Part shown: one piece after another, positions 18,518-27,501 of the stretch | How the letters are laid out: every line of letters begins with the position of its first letter | Position numbering within the stretch: position 1 is the stretch's first letter | Source of the DNA: a bacterium | Lineage (GTDB): Bacteria; Patescibacteriota; Gracilibacteria; UBA4473 | Direction of reading: 5' to 3' | DNA: 64,000 bases | Assembly (NCBI GenBank): GCA_009995455.1 | Contig: JAACPJ010000001.1 | Coordinates: 276,991 to 340,990 of the forward strand | Made by a program: the position numbers and the translations under genes | Notes under the pieces: generated by a model | The model's input: only the letters and a program-made list of their open reading frames with translations | Database searches by the model: none | What the model was told of the DNA's origin: nothing

Positions 18518-20710
18518 ATGAAAAAAATCTTCCTTCTCAGTCTCCTCAGTCTTCTCTGGATGCCCAATGTATTGGCCTCTGGAATTGATTGGGAAGCCTC
18601 TATTATGAAGGTGGAATTTGACCCAGAAAACACTGAAGTTCCCACTTTTTCTTGTTTTGGGTTTTCACCAGATCGTTTAACTTCAGCAGGGGCCTTAACA
18701 GCGTGTAGCAGTTATAGTGGAACGTACACTAATTGTGCCTGGGAATATTTGTCGGTACTTGGGTATGATGAAGAAAATATAGAACCAGAAATTACGAACT
18801 GTTTTCAACAAGCGGGAGATTACCAAGTTTCCACCTTTTTGGTCGATTACGCGGAGAATGTGCGTGGGCCAGATACGAGCGTGTTTACCGTCCGAGCCGG
18901 TTCGCCAGACCCTGATATGTCGAGCTTAGTGGGCGAAAATACCTGTAGCAATTTGACGTTGGTCGCCAATGGCGTTGATACTTGTGATGTAACATTGGAC
19001 GTTAGAGATGAATTTGGAAATCCAGTAACTCAATTAGCAGGCGAAACCTATGAATTAGCTTCAGATGCCGACTTTGTGGTGGATGCTAATAGTGGAGATT
19101 ATGATTTTTTAACAGGAACCAGAGTGGATAATCAAGTTATTCCTCCCTCAAGTGCTGCTGGGATTGCCTTAACAATGGCTCTTTCGAGCGATGCGGTTAC
19201 CAACACTTTTGCCGTGAGTGCATGGGCGCCTTCAATCAGGCAAGTTGGGGCCTATTTAGGAGTTAATGAAGCCTTTAATTTCCCTTTTATTTTGGAATTG
19301 CCGGCTATTGATGAAAGTGGAAACGTAGATCCGGTTGAAAAGGTAACTTTTGAATACGATCGATATACAATTCCACTTGGTTTTCAGCCTTGGACAACGA
19401 CTACATTTGAGGTTTTAAGCTCACCCCCAGAATTCTTGCTGGATGTTGAAGGGCAACTAAAAATTATTCGAAATTTGTTGCTACCAACTTCTGGTGGACC
19501 AAATAATCAGGTGGAAGTTTTTATCGAAACAATCATGCCTGATGGACTTTATTTTGAAGGTTTACCGATTAATCCAATTCCTTTTGTGACCAGTGTTCAA
19601 GAGCGAATTTTAAATATTACACTGCGACTCCAAGATGAAGACACGGTTGTGTCTGGGAATTCATCTTTTGCTGGAGATGTCCGTTATCAAATCAATGATG
19701 GAGGTACACGAGATATTCGTTACCCATCGGGCGCTTTGGGGGCAGGTTTTGGAGAAGACTGTGACGAAGCCGATGATTGTGATGGCACCACCATTCGTTT
19801 AGGTTCTGTTGGAGCTTCTATTGAAGGAAAAGTTATTGGGGAAAATGATAAAGGGGTGGTGCAAGATTACAACGCTGTTCGTTTAGGAGATATTGAAAGC
19901 ATTGATGATATTCGTGAAGAAGTGTTTGCCAACGCTTTTCAAATTACCCGAGGATTAGAGCCTCGACCTCAAGCAGGTAATTCAGTCTTTAATTTTAATA
20001 GTAATTGGTTTACTAATACGGACGTGGTGTTAATCGAAAATGCTGACGTAAAAATTGGGAACGCATCTTCACTTTCTAGTTTGCCAGAAGGTTCTAATAC
20101 TCTCGTAATTAGAAATGGAAATTTAGTAGTGGAAGGCGCATTTACTTATGCCGATAGCTTAGATTCATTCGGATTCATTTTGATTAATGACGAGATAACC
20201 GAAGCCCCTGATACCGCTAATATATTTGTAAAAGACGACGTGAAACAAATTGCTGGAACTTTCTTTGCAGAGGGAAGTATCTTCACGATTCCAAACTCTA
20301 TGATTATCAATAATGATGGCGATGTTGATACAGCAGATGTAACAAATGGGCATATCCCAGATAATGAAACGCAATTACTATTCGAGGGAACACTACTCAC
20401 ACATAATACTTTAGGAGGAGGCATTTTACTCGATCTAGATACAAACTACTTTACACCGTGGCGGGACACTATTGGGACTTCCGACCCGGAAAGAATTGAA
20501 GCCGAGAAATATGATTTAAATTTTATTCGTTCGTACCAACCCGAATACGACGGCGCAGATCCCCCAAACCAAACGAATACCAATGCTTGTTACCAACCAA
20601 CGCTAGGCGTTTGTGATAGTAATATAAATGCCGTGATCGTGCGTTATGATGGACGGGCGGTAGAAATACCACCTCCAGGTTTCAATGGAACCAGTTTCCT
20701 AGGTCGTTAA
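18518..20710 (+). CDS. Large secreted protein of unknown function, 730 aa
   Basis: A clear signal peptide (KKIFLLSLLSLLWMPNVLAS) precedes a beta-rich protein. Several cysteines fall in the first 160 residues (SFCFGF-like spacing near 40, then a pair near 145). A segment at about 140-165 (CSNLTLVANGVDTCDVTLDV) resembles an Ig-like or invasin-type strand pair. Near residues 525-595, strands such as LVIRNGNLVVEGAF and DVKQIAGTFFAEGSIF suggest a repetitive beta structure. No membrane anchor follows. It is the last gene of the exported-protein run and is separated from the previous gene by the palindromic repeat. I do not recognise a defined family. Confidence 0.72.
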   Translation: MKKIFLLSLLSLLWMPNVLASGIDWEASIMKVEFDPENTEVPTFSCFGFSPDRLTSAGALTACSSYSGTYTNCAWEYLSVLGYDEENIEPEITNCFQQAGDYQVSTFLVDYAENVRGPDTSVFTVRAGSPDPDMSSLVGENTCSNLTLVANGVDTCDVTLDVRDEFGNPVTQLAGETYELASDADFVVDANSGDYDFLTGTRVDNQVIPPSSAAGIALTMALSSDAVTNTFAVSAWAPSIRQVGAYLGVNEAFNFPFILELPAIDESGNVDPVEKVTFEYDRYTIPLGFQPWTTTTFEVLSSPPEFLLDVEGQLKIIRNLLLPTSGGPNNQVEVFIETIMPDGLYFEGLPINPIPFVTSVQERILNITLRLQDEDTVVSGNSSFAGDVRYQINDGGTRDIRYPSGALGAGFGEDCDEADDCDGTTIRLGSVGASIEGKVIGENDKGVVQDYNAVRLGDIESIDDIREEVFANAFQITRGLEPRPQAGNSVFNFNSNWFTNTDVVLIENADVKIGNASSLSSLPEGSNTLVIRNGNLVVEGAFTYADSLDSFGFILINDEITEAPDTANIFVKDDVKQIAGTFFAEGSIFTIPNSMIINNDGDVDTADVTNGHIPDNETQLLFEGTLLTHNTLGGGILLDLDTNYFTPWRDTIGTSDPERIEAEKYDLNFIRSYQPEYDGADPPNQTNTNACYQPTLGVCDSNINAVIVRYDGRAVEIPPPGFNGTSFLGR

Positions 20711-20746
20711 GACCATCTCAAGACCTCTAGTATTGTTTATTTTAGC

Positions 20747-20774
20747 TTGTCATAGTCCCTCAAAAGTCTAAAAT
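20747..20774 (+). promoter_or_regulatory. Candidate gyrA promoter
   Basis: TTGTCA (20747-20752) and TAAAAT (20769-20774) are 16 bases apart. The predicted start is about 20 bases before the gyrA ATG. The leader has no clear Shine-Dalgarno motif. Confidence 0.5.
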
Positions 20775-20800
20775 TTGGGAGATTAATTTTACAGAAATTT

Positions 20801-23413
20801 ATGAGCGAAGAAAATACCAACGAAGAACCGCTAGAAAACGAACCACCTTCTGAAGAAGAAATTCAAGCACAAGCCGAACTGGCTTTAGAAGTTGAATCTG
20901 ATACGTCTGCCGCCATGGTCTTTACCGCTTCGGATGGACATATTTTTGGTCGAGGACTCGTTTCTGAAATCGAAGAATCGTATTTAAGCTACGCGATGTC
21001 GGTGATTGTCTCACGGGCATTGCCTGATGTACGTGATGGTTTAAAACCCGTACACCGACGTATTTTGTACGCGATGCACGAAAACGGATTACGAGCCGGT
21101 GCAAAATACCGTAAATCTGCCACGGTGGTTGGGGCGGTTTTGGGTAAATATCATCCACATGGTGATACGGCTGTATATGATTCAATGGTGCGAATGGCGC
21201 AAGATTTCTCTTTGCGTTATCCACTGGTAAATGGGCAAGGGAATTTCGGTTCCATCGATGGGGATAACGCTGCGGCCATGCGTTATACCGAAGCCAAGAT
21301 GACAAAAGTAGCCGAGCTAATGCTCGGGGATATTGAGAAAGATACAGTTGATTTTAGGCCCAATTACGATGCGTCTGCTCAAGAACCATCGGTATTACCA
21401 ACCTGTGTTCCACAGTTACTGTTAAACGGAACTATGGGGATTGCGGTTGGTATGGCGACTAACATTCCACCGCATAATTTAGAAGAAGTGATTAAAGCCA
21501 CGATTCGTTTACTTCGAAATCCGGAATCTACGATTGATGATTTACTGGAAGACATTAAAGGTCCGGATTTCCCAACTGGAGCCGAAATTTATGATGGCGG
21601 AGCGGTAAAAGAAATGTACCACACCGGTCGTGGAGGAATCATTATGCGGGCCAATTCAGAGCTTGAAGAAATGAAAAATGGGAGAATGTCGATCATCATC
21701 ACCGAAATTCCTTATCAAGTGAATAAAGCCGAACTGATTATTAAAATCGCGGATTTAGTGAGAGACAAAAAAATCGTCGGGATTTCTGATTTACGTGATG
21801 AATCGAATCGTGAAGGAATGCGGATCGTGATTGAACTTAAAAAAGACGCTTTCCCGAAAAAAATCCTAAATCAATTGTACAAAGATACCGTCCTACAAAA
21901 AAGTTTTAACCTGAACATGATTGCGTTAGTCGACGGAATTCACCCGCGACTATTGAACTTAAAAGAAGTACTTGAATACTTCTTAGTGCATCGATTTGAA
22001 GTTATTGTTCGACGAACTCAATTTGATTTGCGCGTCGCAGAGGCCCGAGCGCATATTTTAGAAGGTCTTAAAATTGCTTTAGATCACATCGATCAAGTAA
22101 TCGCGATTATTCGAGCTGCCGCGACAAAAGAAGAAGCGGGCGAAGAATTGATCAACAAATTTGGCTTAAGTGATTTACAAGCCAAAGCGATTTTAGAAAT
22201 GAGACTGCAAACTTTAGCGGGTCTTGAAAGACAAAAAATCGAAGACGAATTAGCCGAAAAAATGAAATTGATTGCTGAACTTCAATCAATCCTTGATAGC
22301 CGAGATAAACAAGCCGACATTATTCATGAAGAACTTGAAGATGTTTCCGTTAAATTTGGTGATGGCCGAAAAACAAAAGTTCATCCGTATGCCCTTGGTA
22401 AATTTTCAGCTAAAGACACCATTCCAGATGAAGAAATGTTAGTCGTTCTAACAGAACAAAATTACATCAAACGAATGAGTCCGAGTGTATTCCGCGCGCA
22501 ACGTCGTGGTGGTGTTGGGGTCGTTGGAGCCAAAACGAAAGACGAAGATATCATCGCCAAATCGGTTTATGGAACCAATCACAACGATCTTCTCTTCTTC
22601 ACTAATTTAGGGCGCGTATTTAGTCTTCCAATGTACGAAATTCCAGAAGCGGGAAGAACCGCTAAAGGAACTCCAGTCGTAAATTTATTACAACTACAAC
22701 CAGACGAAAAAGTTACTGAAATTCTAAACCTAAGCCGATCTGAAGGAGACTACATTGTGATGTGTACCACTGGCGGAACGATTAAAAAATCTGAGCTAGA
22801 GCTGTTTAAAAATATTAGACGTTCGGGGCTAATTGCTTGTGGGGTTAAAGATGGTGAAACCTTACATTGGGCTCGAATGTCATCAGGTACCGACCATATC
22901 TTTATCGTTACTCGTGAAGGGAAATCTATCCGATTCCCCGAAGAAGGCGTTCGGCCAATGGGGCGTGCGGCTGCCGGAGTTCGAGGTATTCGATTAAAAG
23001 GAAATGATGAAGTCATACAAATGGATATTTTGTATCCAGAGTCACCGGCTAAGTTACTAACGGTAATGGAAAATGGGCTTGGTAAAATGTCTAAAGTGGC
23101 TGAATACCGAGAACAGTCTCGAGGTGGAAGTGGGGTTAAAGTAGCGAATTTAAATGCTAAAACCGGTAAAGTGGCCGGCGCTCGAGTGATTGGCGAAGGC
23201 ATGAAAGGAGATCTTCTGATAGTCACTAAAAATGGCCAAACCCTAAGAACTCCACTTGAAGGAATTAAAACCGCAGGAAGAGCCACTCAAGGCGTAATTC
23301 TGATGAAGAATAAAAAAGACCAAGTGTCTTCAATCTCAATTATTCACGACGAAGAAATTGAAGTCGATCCAATGGCTGATGAAGCCGAACTACTGCCGAT
23401 CGAAACAAAATAA
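20801..23413 (+). CDS. gyrA: DNA gyrase subunit A
   Basis: GyrA is the breakage-reunion subunit of gyrase, which introduces negative supercoils with GyrB. An acidic N-terminal extension of about 45 residues precedes the family start ([22 protein letters not shown]). The catalytic tyrosine is in AAMRYTEAK. The quinolone-determining region reads [12 protein letters not shown], with Thr at the position of E. coli Ser83 and Asp at the position of Asp87. Six C-terminal beta-pinwheel repeats follow the GyrA box, which reads QRRGGVG instead of QRRGGRG. At 870 residues it has normal GyrA length. A ParC-like role cannot be excluded because of the altered box, but the C-terminal domain argues for GyrA. 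Confidence 0.92.
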   Translation: MSEENTNEEPLENEPPSEEEIQAQAELALEVESDTSAAMVFTASDGHIFGRGLVSEIEESYLSYAMSVIVSRALPDVRDGLKPVHRRILYAMHENGLRAGAKYRKSATVVGAVLGKYHPHGDTAVYDSMVRMAQDFSLRYPLVNGQGNFGSIDGDNAAAMRYTEAKMTKVAELMLGDIEKDTVDFRPNYDASAQEPSVLPTCVPQLLLNGTMGIAVGMATNIPPHNLEEVIKATIRLLRNPESTIDDLLEDIKGPDFPTGAEIYDGGAVKEMYHTGRGGIIMRANSELEEMKNGRMSIIITEIPYQVNKAELIIKIADLVRDKKIVGISDLRDESNREGMRIVIELKKDAFPKKILNQLYKDTVLQKSFNLNMIALVDGIHPRLLNLKEVLEYFLVHRFEVIVRRTQFDLRVAEARAHILEGLKIALDHIDQVIAIIRAAATKEEAGEELINKFGLSDLQAKAILEMRLQTLAGLERQKIEDELAEKMKLIAELQSILDSRDKQADIIHEELEDVSVKFGDGRKTKVHPYALGKFSAKDTIPDEEMLVVLTEQNYIKRMSPSVFRAQRRGGVGVVGAKTKDEDIIAKSVYGTNHNDLLFFTNLGRVFSLPMYEIPEAGRTAKGTPVVNLLQLQPDEKVTEILNLSRSEGDYIVMCTTGGTIKKSELELFKNIRRSGLIACGVKDGETLHWARMSSGTDHIFIVTREGKSIRFPEEGVRPMGRAAAGVRGIRLKGNDEVIQMDILYPESPAKLLTVMENGLGKMSKVAEYREQSRGGSGVKVANLNAKTGKVAGARVIGEGMKGDLLIVTKNGQTLRTPLEGIKTAGRATQGVILMKNKKDQVSSISIIHDEEIEVDPMADEAELLPIETK

Positions 23414-23430
23414 GTTTTTAGTGACAGATA

Positions 23431-23457
23431 AGCCTCGCACTTGCGGGGCTTTTTTTT
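23431..23457 (+). terminator. Rho-independent terminator after gyrA
   Basis: Stem AGCCTCGC/GCGGGGCT with loop ACTT, followed by an eight-T tract, starts 18 bases after the gyrA stop. Confidence 0.85.
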
Positions 23458-23470
23458 ATAATCTACAACG

Positions 23471-24505
23471 ATGAAATCAATTCAAATAACAACGCCTGCC
23501 AAACAAGATAAATACGATATTTCTTTTCACGAAGATTTTAAAGCGCTTGGTTCTGAATTAAAAACGCAGATTGGGAATCGAAAATACATCTTGGTGACCG
23601 ATAAAAACGTGCACGAAAAAACAGCTTTGATTGGCCATGAATTTGAAGTTCCGGAAAATCAAAAAGTGGTTTTGTTGCCGGGGGAAAGTGAAAAAAAATG
23701 GCTAACGATTGATAAAATTTTAACGGCTTGCTTTGAAGCTGGACTCGATAGAGGTTCGGTTTTAGTGGCGGTTGGTGGCGGCGTGGTAGGAGATATGACG
23801 GGTTTTGCGGCCAGTATTTTTATGCGCGGCATTCCTTTTATTCAAGTGCCAACGACCTTACTGGGTATGGTGGATGCGAGTATTGGGGGAAAAACCGGCA
23901 TTGATTGTGAATACGGCAAGAATTTAATTGGATCCATTCAACAACCAGAAGCGGTAATGGTCTGTGATCATTTCCTTGAAACCCTGCCGGATTTAGAAAT
24001 AAAAAATGGGATTGCTGAAATGGTGAAACACGGTGTGGTAGCCAGTGAAAAACACTTTGCGGATTTAGAAGCGCTGGCCAGCCAAGATTGGGCTCAAGTT
24101 AGGGCTAAGATTTTTGAGCTCGCTCCAGCGAGTATGAATATTAAAAAAACTATCGTTGAAGCCGACGAAAAAGAAGCGGGTAAACGAAAATTTTTAAACT
24201 TCGGACACACCTTTGGACATGCCATTGAATTGTGTTCAAGCTTCGAAATTCCCCACGGCCGTGCGGTCGCTATTGGGTGTGTTATGGCGGCGAATTATGC
24301 GGCCGAACGTGAGCTCTGCGATTGGGATTTAGTAGATAGACTTGAAAACATTTTCAATAAATTTGAAGTCGATTTAACCTGTGATATTCCCGAAGAAGAT
24401 ATTTGGAAGGCGATGGGCACCGATAAGAAAAAATTTGGCGACACTTTAACACTCATTCTGCCTAAAACCATTGGCGAAGTAGATTACTATGATGTTACGC
24501 TTTAG
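23471..24505 (+). CDS. aroB: 3-dehydroquinate synthase
   Basis: AroB converts DAHP to 3-dehydroquinate, the second step of the shikimate pathway, using NAD and a divalent metal. Signature motifs are VAVGGGVVGDMTGFAA (nucleotide binding, about residue 97), QVPTTLLGMVDASIGGKTGID, the metal-ligand region GIAEMVKHGVV, and LNFGHTFGHAIE with its two histidines. At 344 residues it has normal length. The ATG follows the gyrA terminator by only about 13 bases. A TATAAT at 23457-23462 would give an almost leaderless transcript, though no good -35 is seen. No other shikimate gene is in the window. Confidence 0.95.
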   Translation: MKSIQITTPAKQDKYDISFHEDFKALGSELKTQIGNRKYILVTDKNVHEKTALIGHEFEVPENQKVVLLPGESEKKWLTIDKILTACFEAGLDRGSVLVAVGGGVVGDMTGFAASIFMRGIPFIQVPTTLLGMVDASIGGKTGIDCEYGKNLIGSIQQPEAVMVCDHFLETLPDLEIKNGIAEMVKHGVVASEKHFADLEALASQDWAQVRAKIFELAPASMNIKKTIVEADEKEAGKRKFLNFGHTFGHAIELCSSFEIPHGRAVAIGCVMAANYAAERELCDWDLVDRLENIFNKFEVDLTCDIPEEDIWKAMGTDKKKFGDTLTLILPKTIGEVDYYDVTL

Positions 24506-24542
24506 TTATTTAAGTGATATTTTGTTAATTTTACGAAATTTG

Positions 24543-24571
24543 TTGATATTTAATTATATTGTTTTTATATA
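24543..24571 (+). promoter_or_regulatory. Candidate promoter of the coiled-coil gene
   Basis: TTGATA (24543-24548) and TATATA (24566-24571) are exactly 17 bases apart in very AT-rich DNA. The predicted start is about 13 bases upstream of the ATG. Confidence 0.5.
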
Positions 24572-24590
24572 TAGAGGAATAATATTTTAA

Positions 24591-26660
24591 ATGCTGAAAT
24601 CGACACCCTTTCAGAAGCCGACAGAAGTTGACAGAGTAAATACAAATTTGCGTGAGGCAAAACCGATGTTCTCAAATCAAGTGTCTGAGACCCAGGCGGA
24701 TTTTTTGGAGGCTTTTCAAACTCGGGCGCAACGACTACAAAATCAGCTAGGTCTAGAAAGTCTTGATGAGGCACGTAATCATCTTACGGACTTAGTGGAG
24801 CAGGTTACTTCGCTCATTTTAACGGCACTTGAGAATGGAAAAGGCAAGAAAAGCGGAACGGTTCCTGGGGCCTACAAAGAAGCGCTGCAAAAGATTAAAG
24901 ATTTCCATGGCTCAACCGATCGTTTGAAAGAAGGAAAAATTGATTTACAGGCTCGTACTCAACAAATTGATTTAGAAAACCAGGAGGATTTAAGTTTAGA
25001 AATTGACGAAGCTAAATCTTTGCGCCCTCTTAATGAAAGGGTAGAAAACCTTGAAGCCACACTTTTTACCTTGCAACAAGAAATTGGGGGTGTTCTTTTG
25101 CCGCGCTTAAATGCGCTCATACAAAATAAGTTTGGTGGCGCCCGTGAAGATTTACAAATGGCTCATTTGCAGCTAACTCGTTCGAGAGCCTTAGTGGGGA
25201 AAAAAGCCTCAAAGGTACCAACAGTAGACCAGTTTAAAAGATCGGTGCTGTCGGACGTATTATCGGTTTTAAGTAAAGATGAAGCTTCTTCTTTAAATGA
25301 ATTGAGAATATATGCCTCTGTATTAACTGAAATAGAGGGCGCCGTTTCAGACCTTGAAAAAGGTTTAAAAACCGTTCCCAATATGGCCACCACGGCGACT
25401 CAACAAATGAGAGCTAAAGGGTTTCATGACAATCGTGATTCAATTGAAAAACAATGGCACAAAATGAATCAAGCTTTGTGGCGGATAGATTGTTGCCTGG
25501 CTTGGGTGAATGAAACGGGGGTTGATGCAAAGAGCGGTATAAAACCCTGGTTAAGAATGTTAAGTGGTCAACTTGAGCGTTTAACTGGCACAAAATTTTC
25601 GAATTTAACCCCTTTAAAAATTGAGGAGGTGGATAACCAGATTTTAGGAGTCGAAACCGATCAGATTTTACCTAAAGTGGATGAACGAGGCGTTGAATAT
25701 TCCGCGTTACCACAAGCCAGTAAAGTCGCTTCGAATAAAGGTAAAACGAGTCCAGATATAGTGGTGAAAAAGAAAGTTGGGCAAGCGCCTGGTCCGGCTC
25801 GTCCCCCAAAAAAACCACGGCCGGAGGTGTTTGGAACAGAGGCACGTGAGGCGCAAGAATCTTTAGACGAAAAAAGAAGAAGAGAAGCTGATGAGCGACG
25901 AGCACAGCCCGACTTTAACGAGTTCATGCAGTTTGCTAATAGTTTGGAAACCATAAATGGAGTGGCCTGGGAGCGACGTGATTTAGAGACAGAGATCCAA
26001 AATATTTTTGAAAAAGTGGTCGACAATTATATGACGCTTTTTCCCGAACCGGTTAAAAGATTTTGGGTGAATCGACAAAAATTACAACGTGCAGCGCATG
26101 AATGTGAAGCAGACGAAACAAAATCTCTTCCCCCTGAATTACTCGGGTATTTTATGCAGCATAAAGCCGAAGACTTTGAAGCGGCCTTTGCTGATTTTAT
26201 CAGAAAAAAAAGACCTGAGGCGTTACCAAGTAGAGGGATTGATCAATTAGAAGGTAAAGCGTTAAGTGTCCCTTCAATTGATCGATTGGTGGCTTATATG
26301 TGTCGAGAAGTTCAGACTAAATTACCAAAAGAAGTTCAAATGGCCTGGGCTGAATTATTGAGAAATTTGGCTGAGTTTAAACAGCATAAGCAAGAATATG
26401 AAGCGCTTTGTGAACAGGCACAAGCTCTGCAGCAAAGAATCAAGCCGGGGATCGACATTGGTGTTAGACGAATTAATAGCGTATTGGAGAGTGTTGAAAA
26501 AACTTGTTTGGAAAGCGAAATATCATCGGCGAAGGCGAAGGTGTTAACCAGTTTAGCACTGGTGGAAAAATCTAATCCAACGCAAGTATTGTCTCACCTG
26601 GAAGCCGCTTTTTATGATTTTTTTGGAGACCACTGTGCGACTACTGATCTGAAAAGCTAG
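24591..26660 (+). CDS. Large helical/coiled-coil protein of unknown function, 689 aa
   Basis: I do not recognise a family. Almost the whole chain looks alpha-helical and charged, with no signal peptide or membrane segment. A Lys/Pro/Arg-rich linker (about residues 383-436, with GQAPGPARPPKKPRP and DEKRRREADERRAQP) separates two helical halves. Leucine/glutamine-rich heptad-like stretches occur at about 130-165 and 590-650. Its 3' end overlaps the convergent ACT-domain gene by 20 bases. The strong promoter-like site just upstream suggests it is expressed alone. A cytoplasmic scaffold or nucleoid-associated role would be speculation. Confidence 0.65.
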   Translation: MLKSTPFQKPTEVDRVNTNLREAKPMFSNQVSETQADFLEAFQTRAQRLQNQLGLESLDEARNHLTDLVEQVTSLILTALENGKGKKSGTVPGAYKEALQKIKDFHGSTDRLKEGKIDLQARTQQIDLENQEDLSLEIDEAKSLRPLNERVENLEATLFTLQQEIGGVLLPRLNALIQNKFGGAREDLQMAHLQLTRSRALVGKKASKVPTVDQFKRSVLSDVLSVLSKDEASSLNELRIYASVLTEIEGAVSDLEKGLKTVPNMATTATQQMRAKGFHDNRDSIEKQWHKMNQALWRIDCCLAWVNETGVDAKSGIKPWLRMLSGQLERLTGTKFSNLTPLKIEEVDNQILGVETDQILPKVDERGVEYSALPQASKVASNKGKTSPDIVVKKKVGQAPGPARPPKKPRPEVFGTEAREAQESLDEKRRREADERRAQPDFNEFMQFANSLETINGVAWERRDLETEIQNIFEKVVDNYMTLFPEPVKRFWVNRQKLQRAAHECEADETKSLPPELLGYFMQHKAEDFEAAFADFIRKKRPEALPSRGIDQLEGKALSVPSIDRLVAYMCREVQTKLPKEVQMAWAELLRNLAEFKQHKQEYEALCEQAQALQQRIKPGIDIGVRRINSVLESVEKTCLESEISSAKAKVLTSLALVEKSNPTQVLSHLEAAFYDFFGDHCATTDLKS

Positions 26661-27300
26661 TCACCTCAAAACAACTGCGCAACGTATCAAACACCAGTTG
26701 CAAATCATCTTTTTCAATAAAGAAAATCAACTCGGTGAAAGTGGATGAAAACTCAATAATATTAACATTTTGCAGCATCATTTTTTGCATGATGAGATAA
26801 ACGAGCCCCGGCTCATGAAAAAACTTTTCATCAAATTTTACTTTCACGGCCGTAATAGCGGAGTTCTGATATTTAGGAATCGCTTGCACTATGTTTTCGA
26901 AAATTGGGGCAAATTTTTTGTGAAAGAAAATGGTAATTTCACTGGTACTTTCACTGTATACAAAGTATTCCCCTTGTTTTTGAATGGCGTTGTAAGCCAG
27001 ATTTATTTGCTCGTGATTTTTCACTCGTTTTTCATAAGTGGCCGTGGCTAAATTGGTTTGCACACTCAAGTTCTCAATTTCAAAATTATGGGCGTTTGGG
27101 AGCCCGGCTTGAATTTTTTTCTGAAGCCGAGATAACCCGGTTACCAAAGCCGTTCTTTGGATTGGTTTGCCGATACGTACTTCTACAATGGGCTGCACAA
27201 TTTTGGCCAACTCACTTAAATTATAAAGCCGATGGGCTAAACCAAACTGTAAGAATGGATTTCCAGAAATGACCTGCTCAAGAGCGTCAGAAGTTTTCAT
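26641..27300 (-). CDS. Stand-alone ACT-domain protein (probable regulator)
   Basis: 219 residues. The C-terminal 70 match the ACT fold as found in aspartokinases: ITAVKVKFDEKFFHEPG, then VYLIMQKMMLQNVNIIEF, ELIFFIEKDD and LQLVFDTLRSCFE. ACT domains bind amino acids and control enzymes or transcription factors. The N-terminal part (YNLSELAKIVQPIVEVRIGK, LVTGLSRLQKKI) looks like a small helical domain, possibly winged-helix. Similar N-terminal/ACT fusions occur in archaea and CPR bacteria as uncharacterised proteins; this is from memory. It is divergent from the dapA-like gene and near two aspartate-pathway genes, so a regulatory link is plausible but inferred. Confidence 0.7.
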   Translation of the reverse strand: MKTSDALEQVISGNPFLQFGLAHRLYNLSELAKIVQPIVEVRIGKPIQRTALVTGLSRLQKKIQAGLPNAHNFEIENLSVQTNLATATYEKRVKNHEQINLAYNAIQKQGEYFVYSESTSEITIFFHKKFAPIFENIVQAIPKYQNSAITAVKVKFDEKFFHEPGLVYLIMQKMMLQNVNIIEFSSTFTELIFFIEKDDLQLVFDTLRSCFEVTSFSDQ

Positions 27301-27310
27301 AAACGTGCTG

Positions 27311-27339
27311 TTTTAAATAAAACAAATTTTGTTTAAAAT
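27311..27339. promoter_or_regulatory. AT-rich inverted repeat between ACT gene and dapA-like gene
   Basis: TTTTAAA (27311-27317) pairs with TTTAAAA about 20 bases later, and the near-palindrome AAACAAATTTTGTTT lies between. It lies in the divergent intergenic region where an operator would be expected. No protein binding is shown. Confidence 0.3.
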
Positions 27340-27398
27340 GTATATTTTTGTTCAAAAAGCAAATTTATTTTTTTTATCACTTTAAAACTGGATTCAAC

Positions 27399-27473
27399 AT
27401 GAATCTTTATTTATTGGCTGTCGGTTATAGTGTTTCACGTTTGATCAATAATTACGCTAAGCGCCAGGGTTAG
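27399..27473 (+). CDS. Possible 24-residue leader or small protein
   Basis: A short open frame starts at ATG 27399 and ends at TAG 27471-27473. It encodes a peptide beginning MNLYLLAVGYSVSR and ending AKRQG. It ends 28 bases before the dapA-like start. It could be a small membrane peptide, an upstream leader or chance. It has no run of a single regulatory amino acid, so classic attenuation is not supported. Confidence 0.2.
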   Translation: MNLYLLAVGYSVSRLINNYAKRQG

Positions 27474-27501
27474 AAGAGCTTCATTTTTTATTATTTATAA
27501 C

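Noticed and set aside
18403-18588. 61-residue frame over the palindromic repeat
   Set aside because: It translates the repeat (PPCQRGLGGL-type peptide) and overlaps the real signal-peptide start.
22750-23286. 178-residue frame opposite gyrA
   Set aside because: It is a reverse-strand shadow of the conserved gyrA C-terminal domain.
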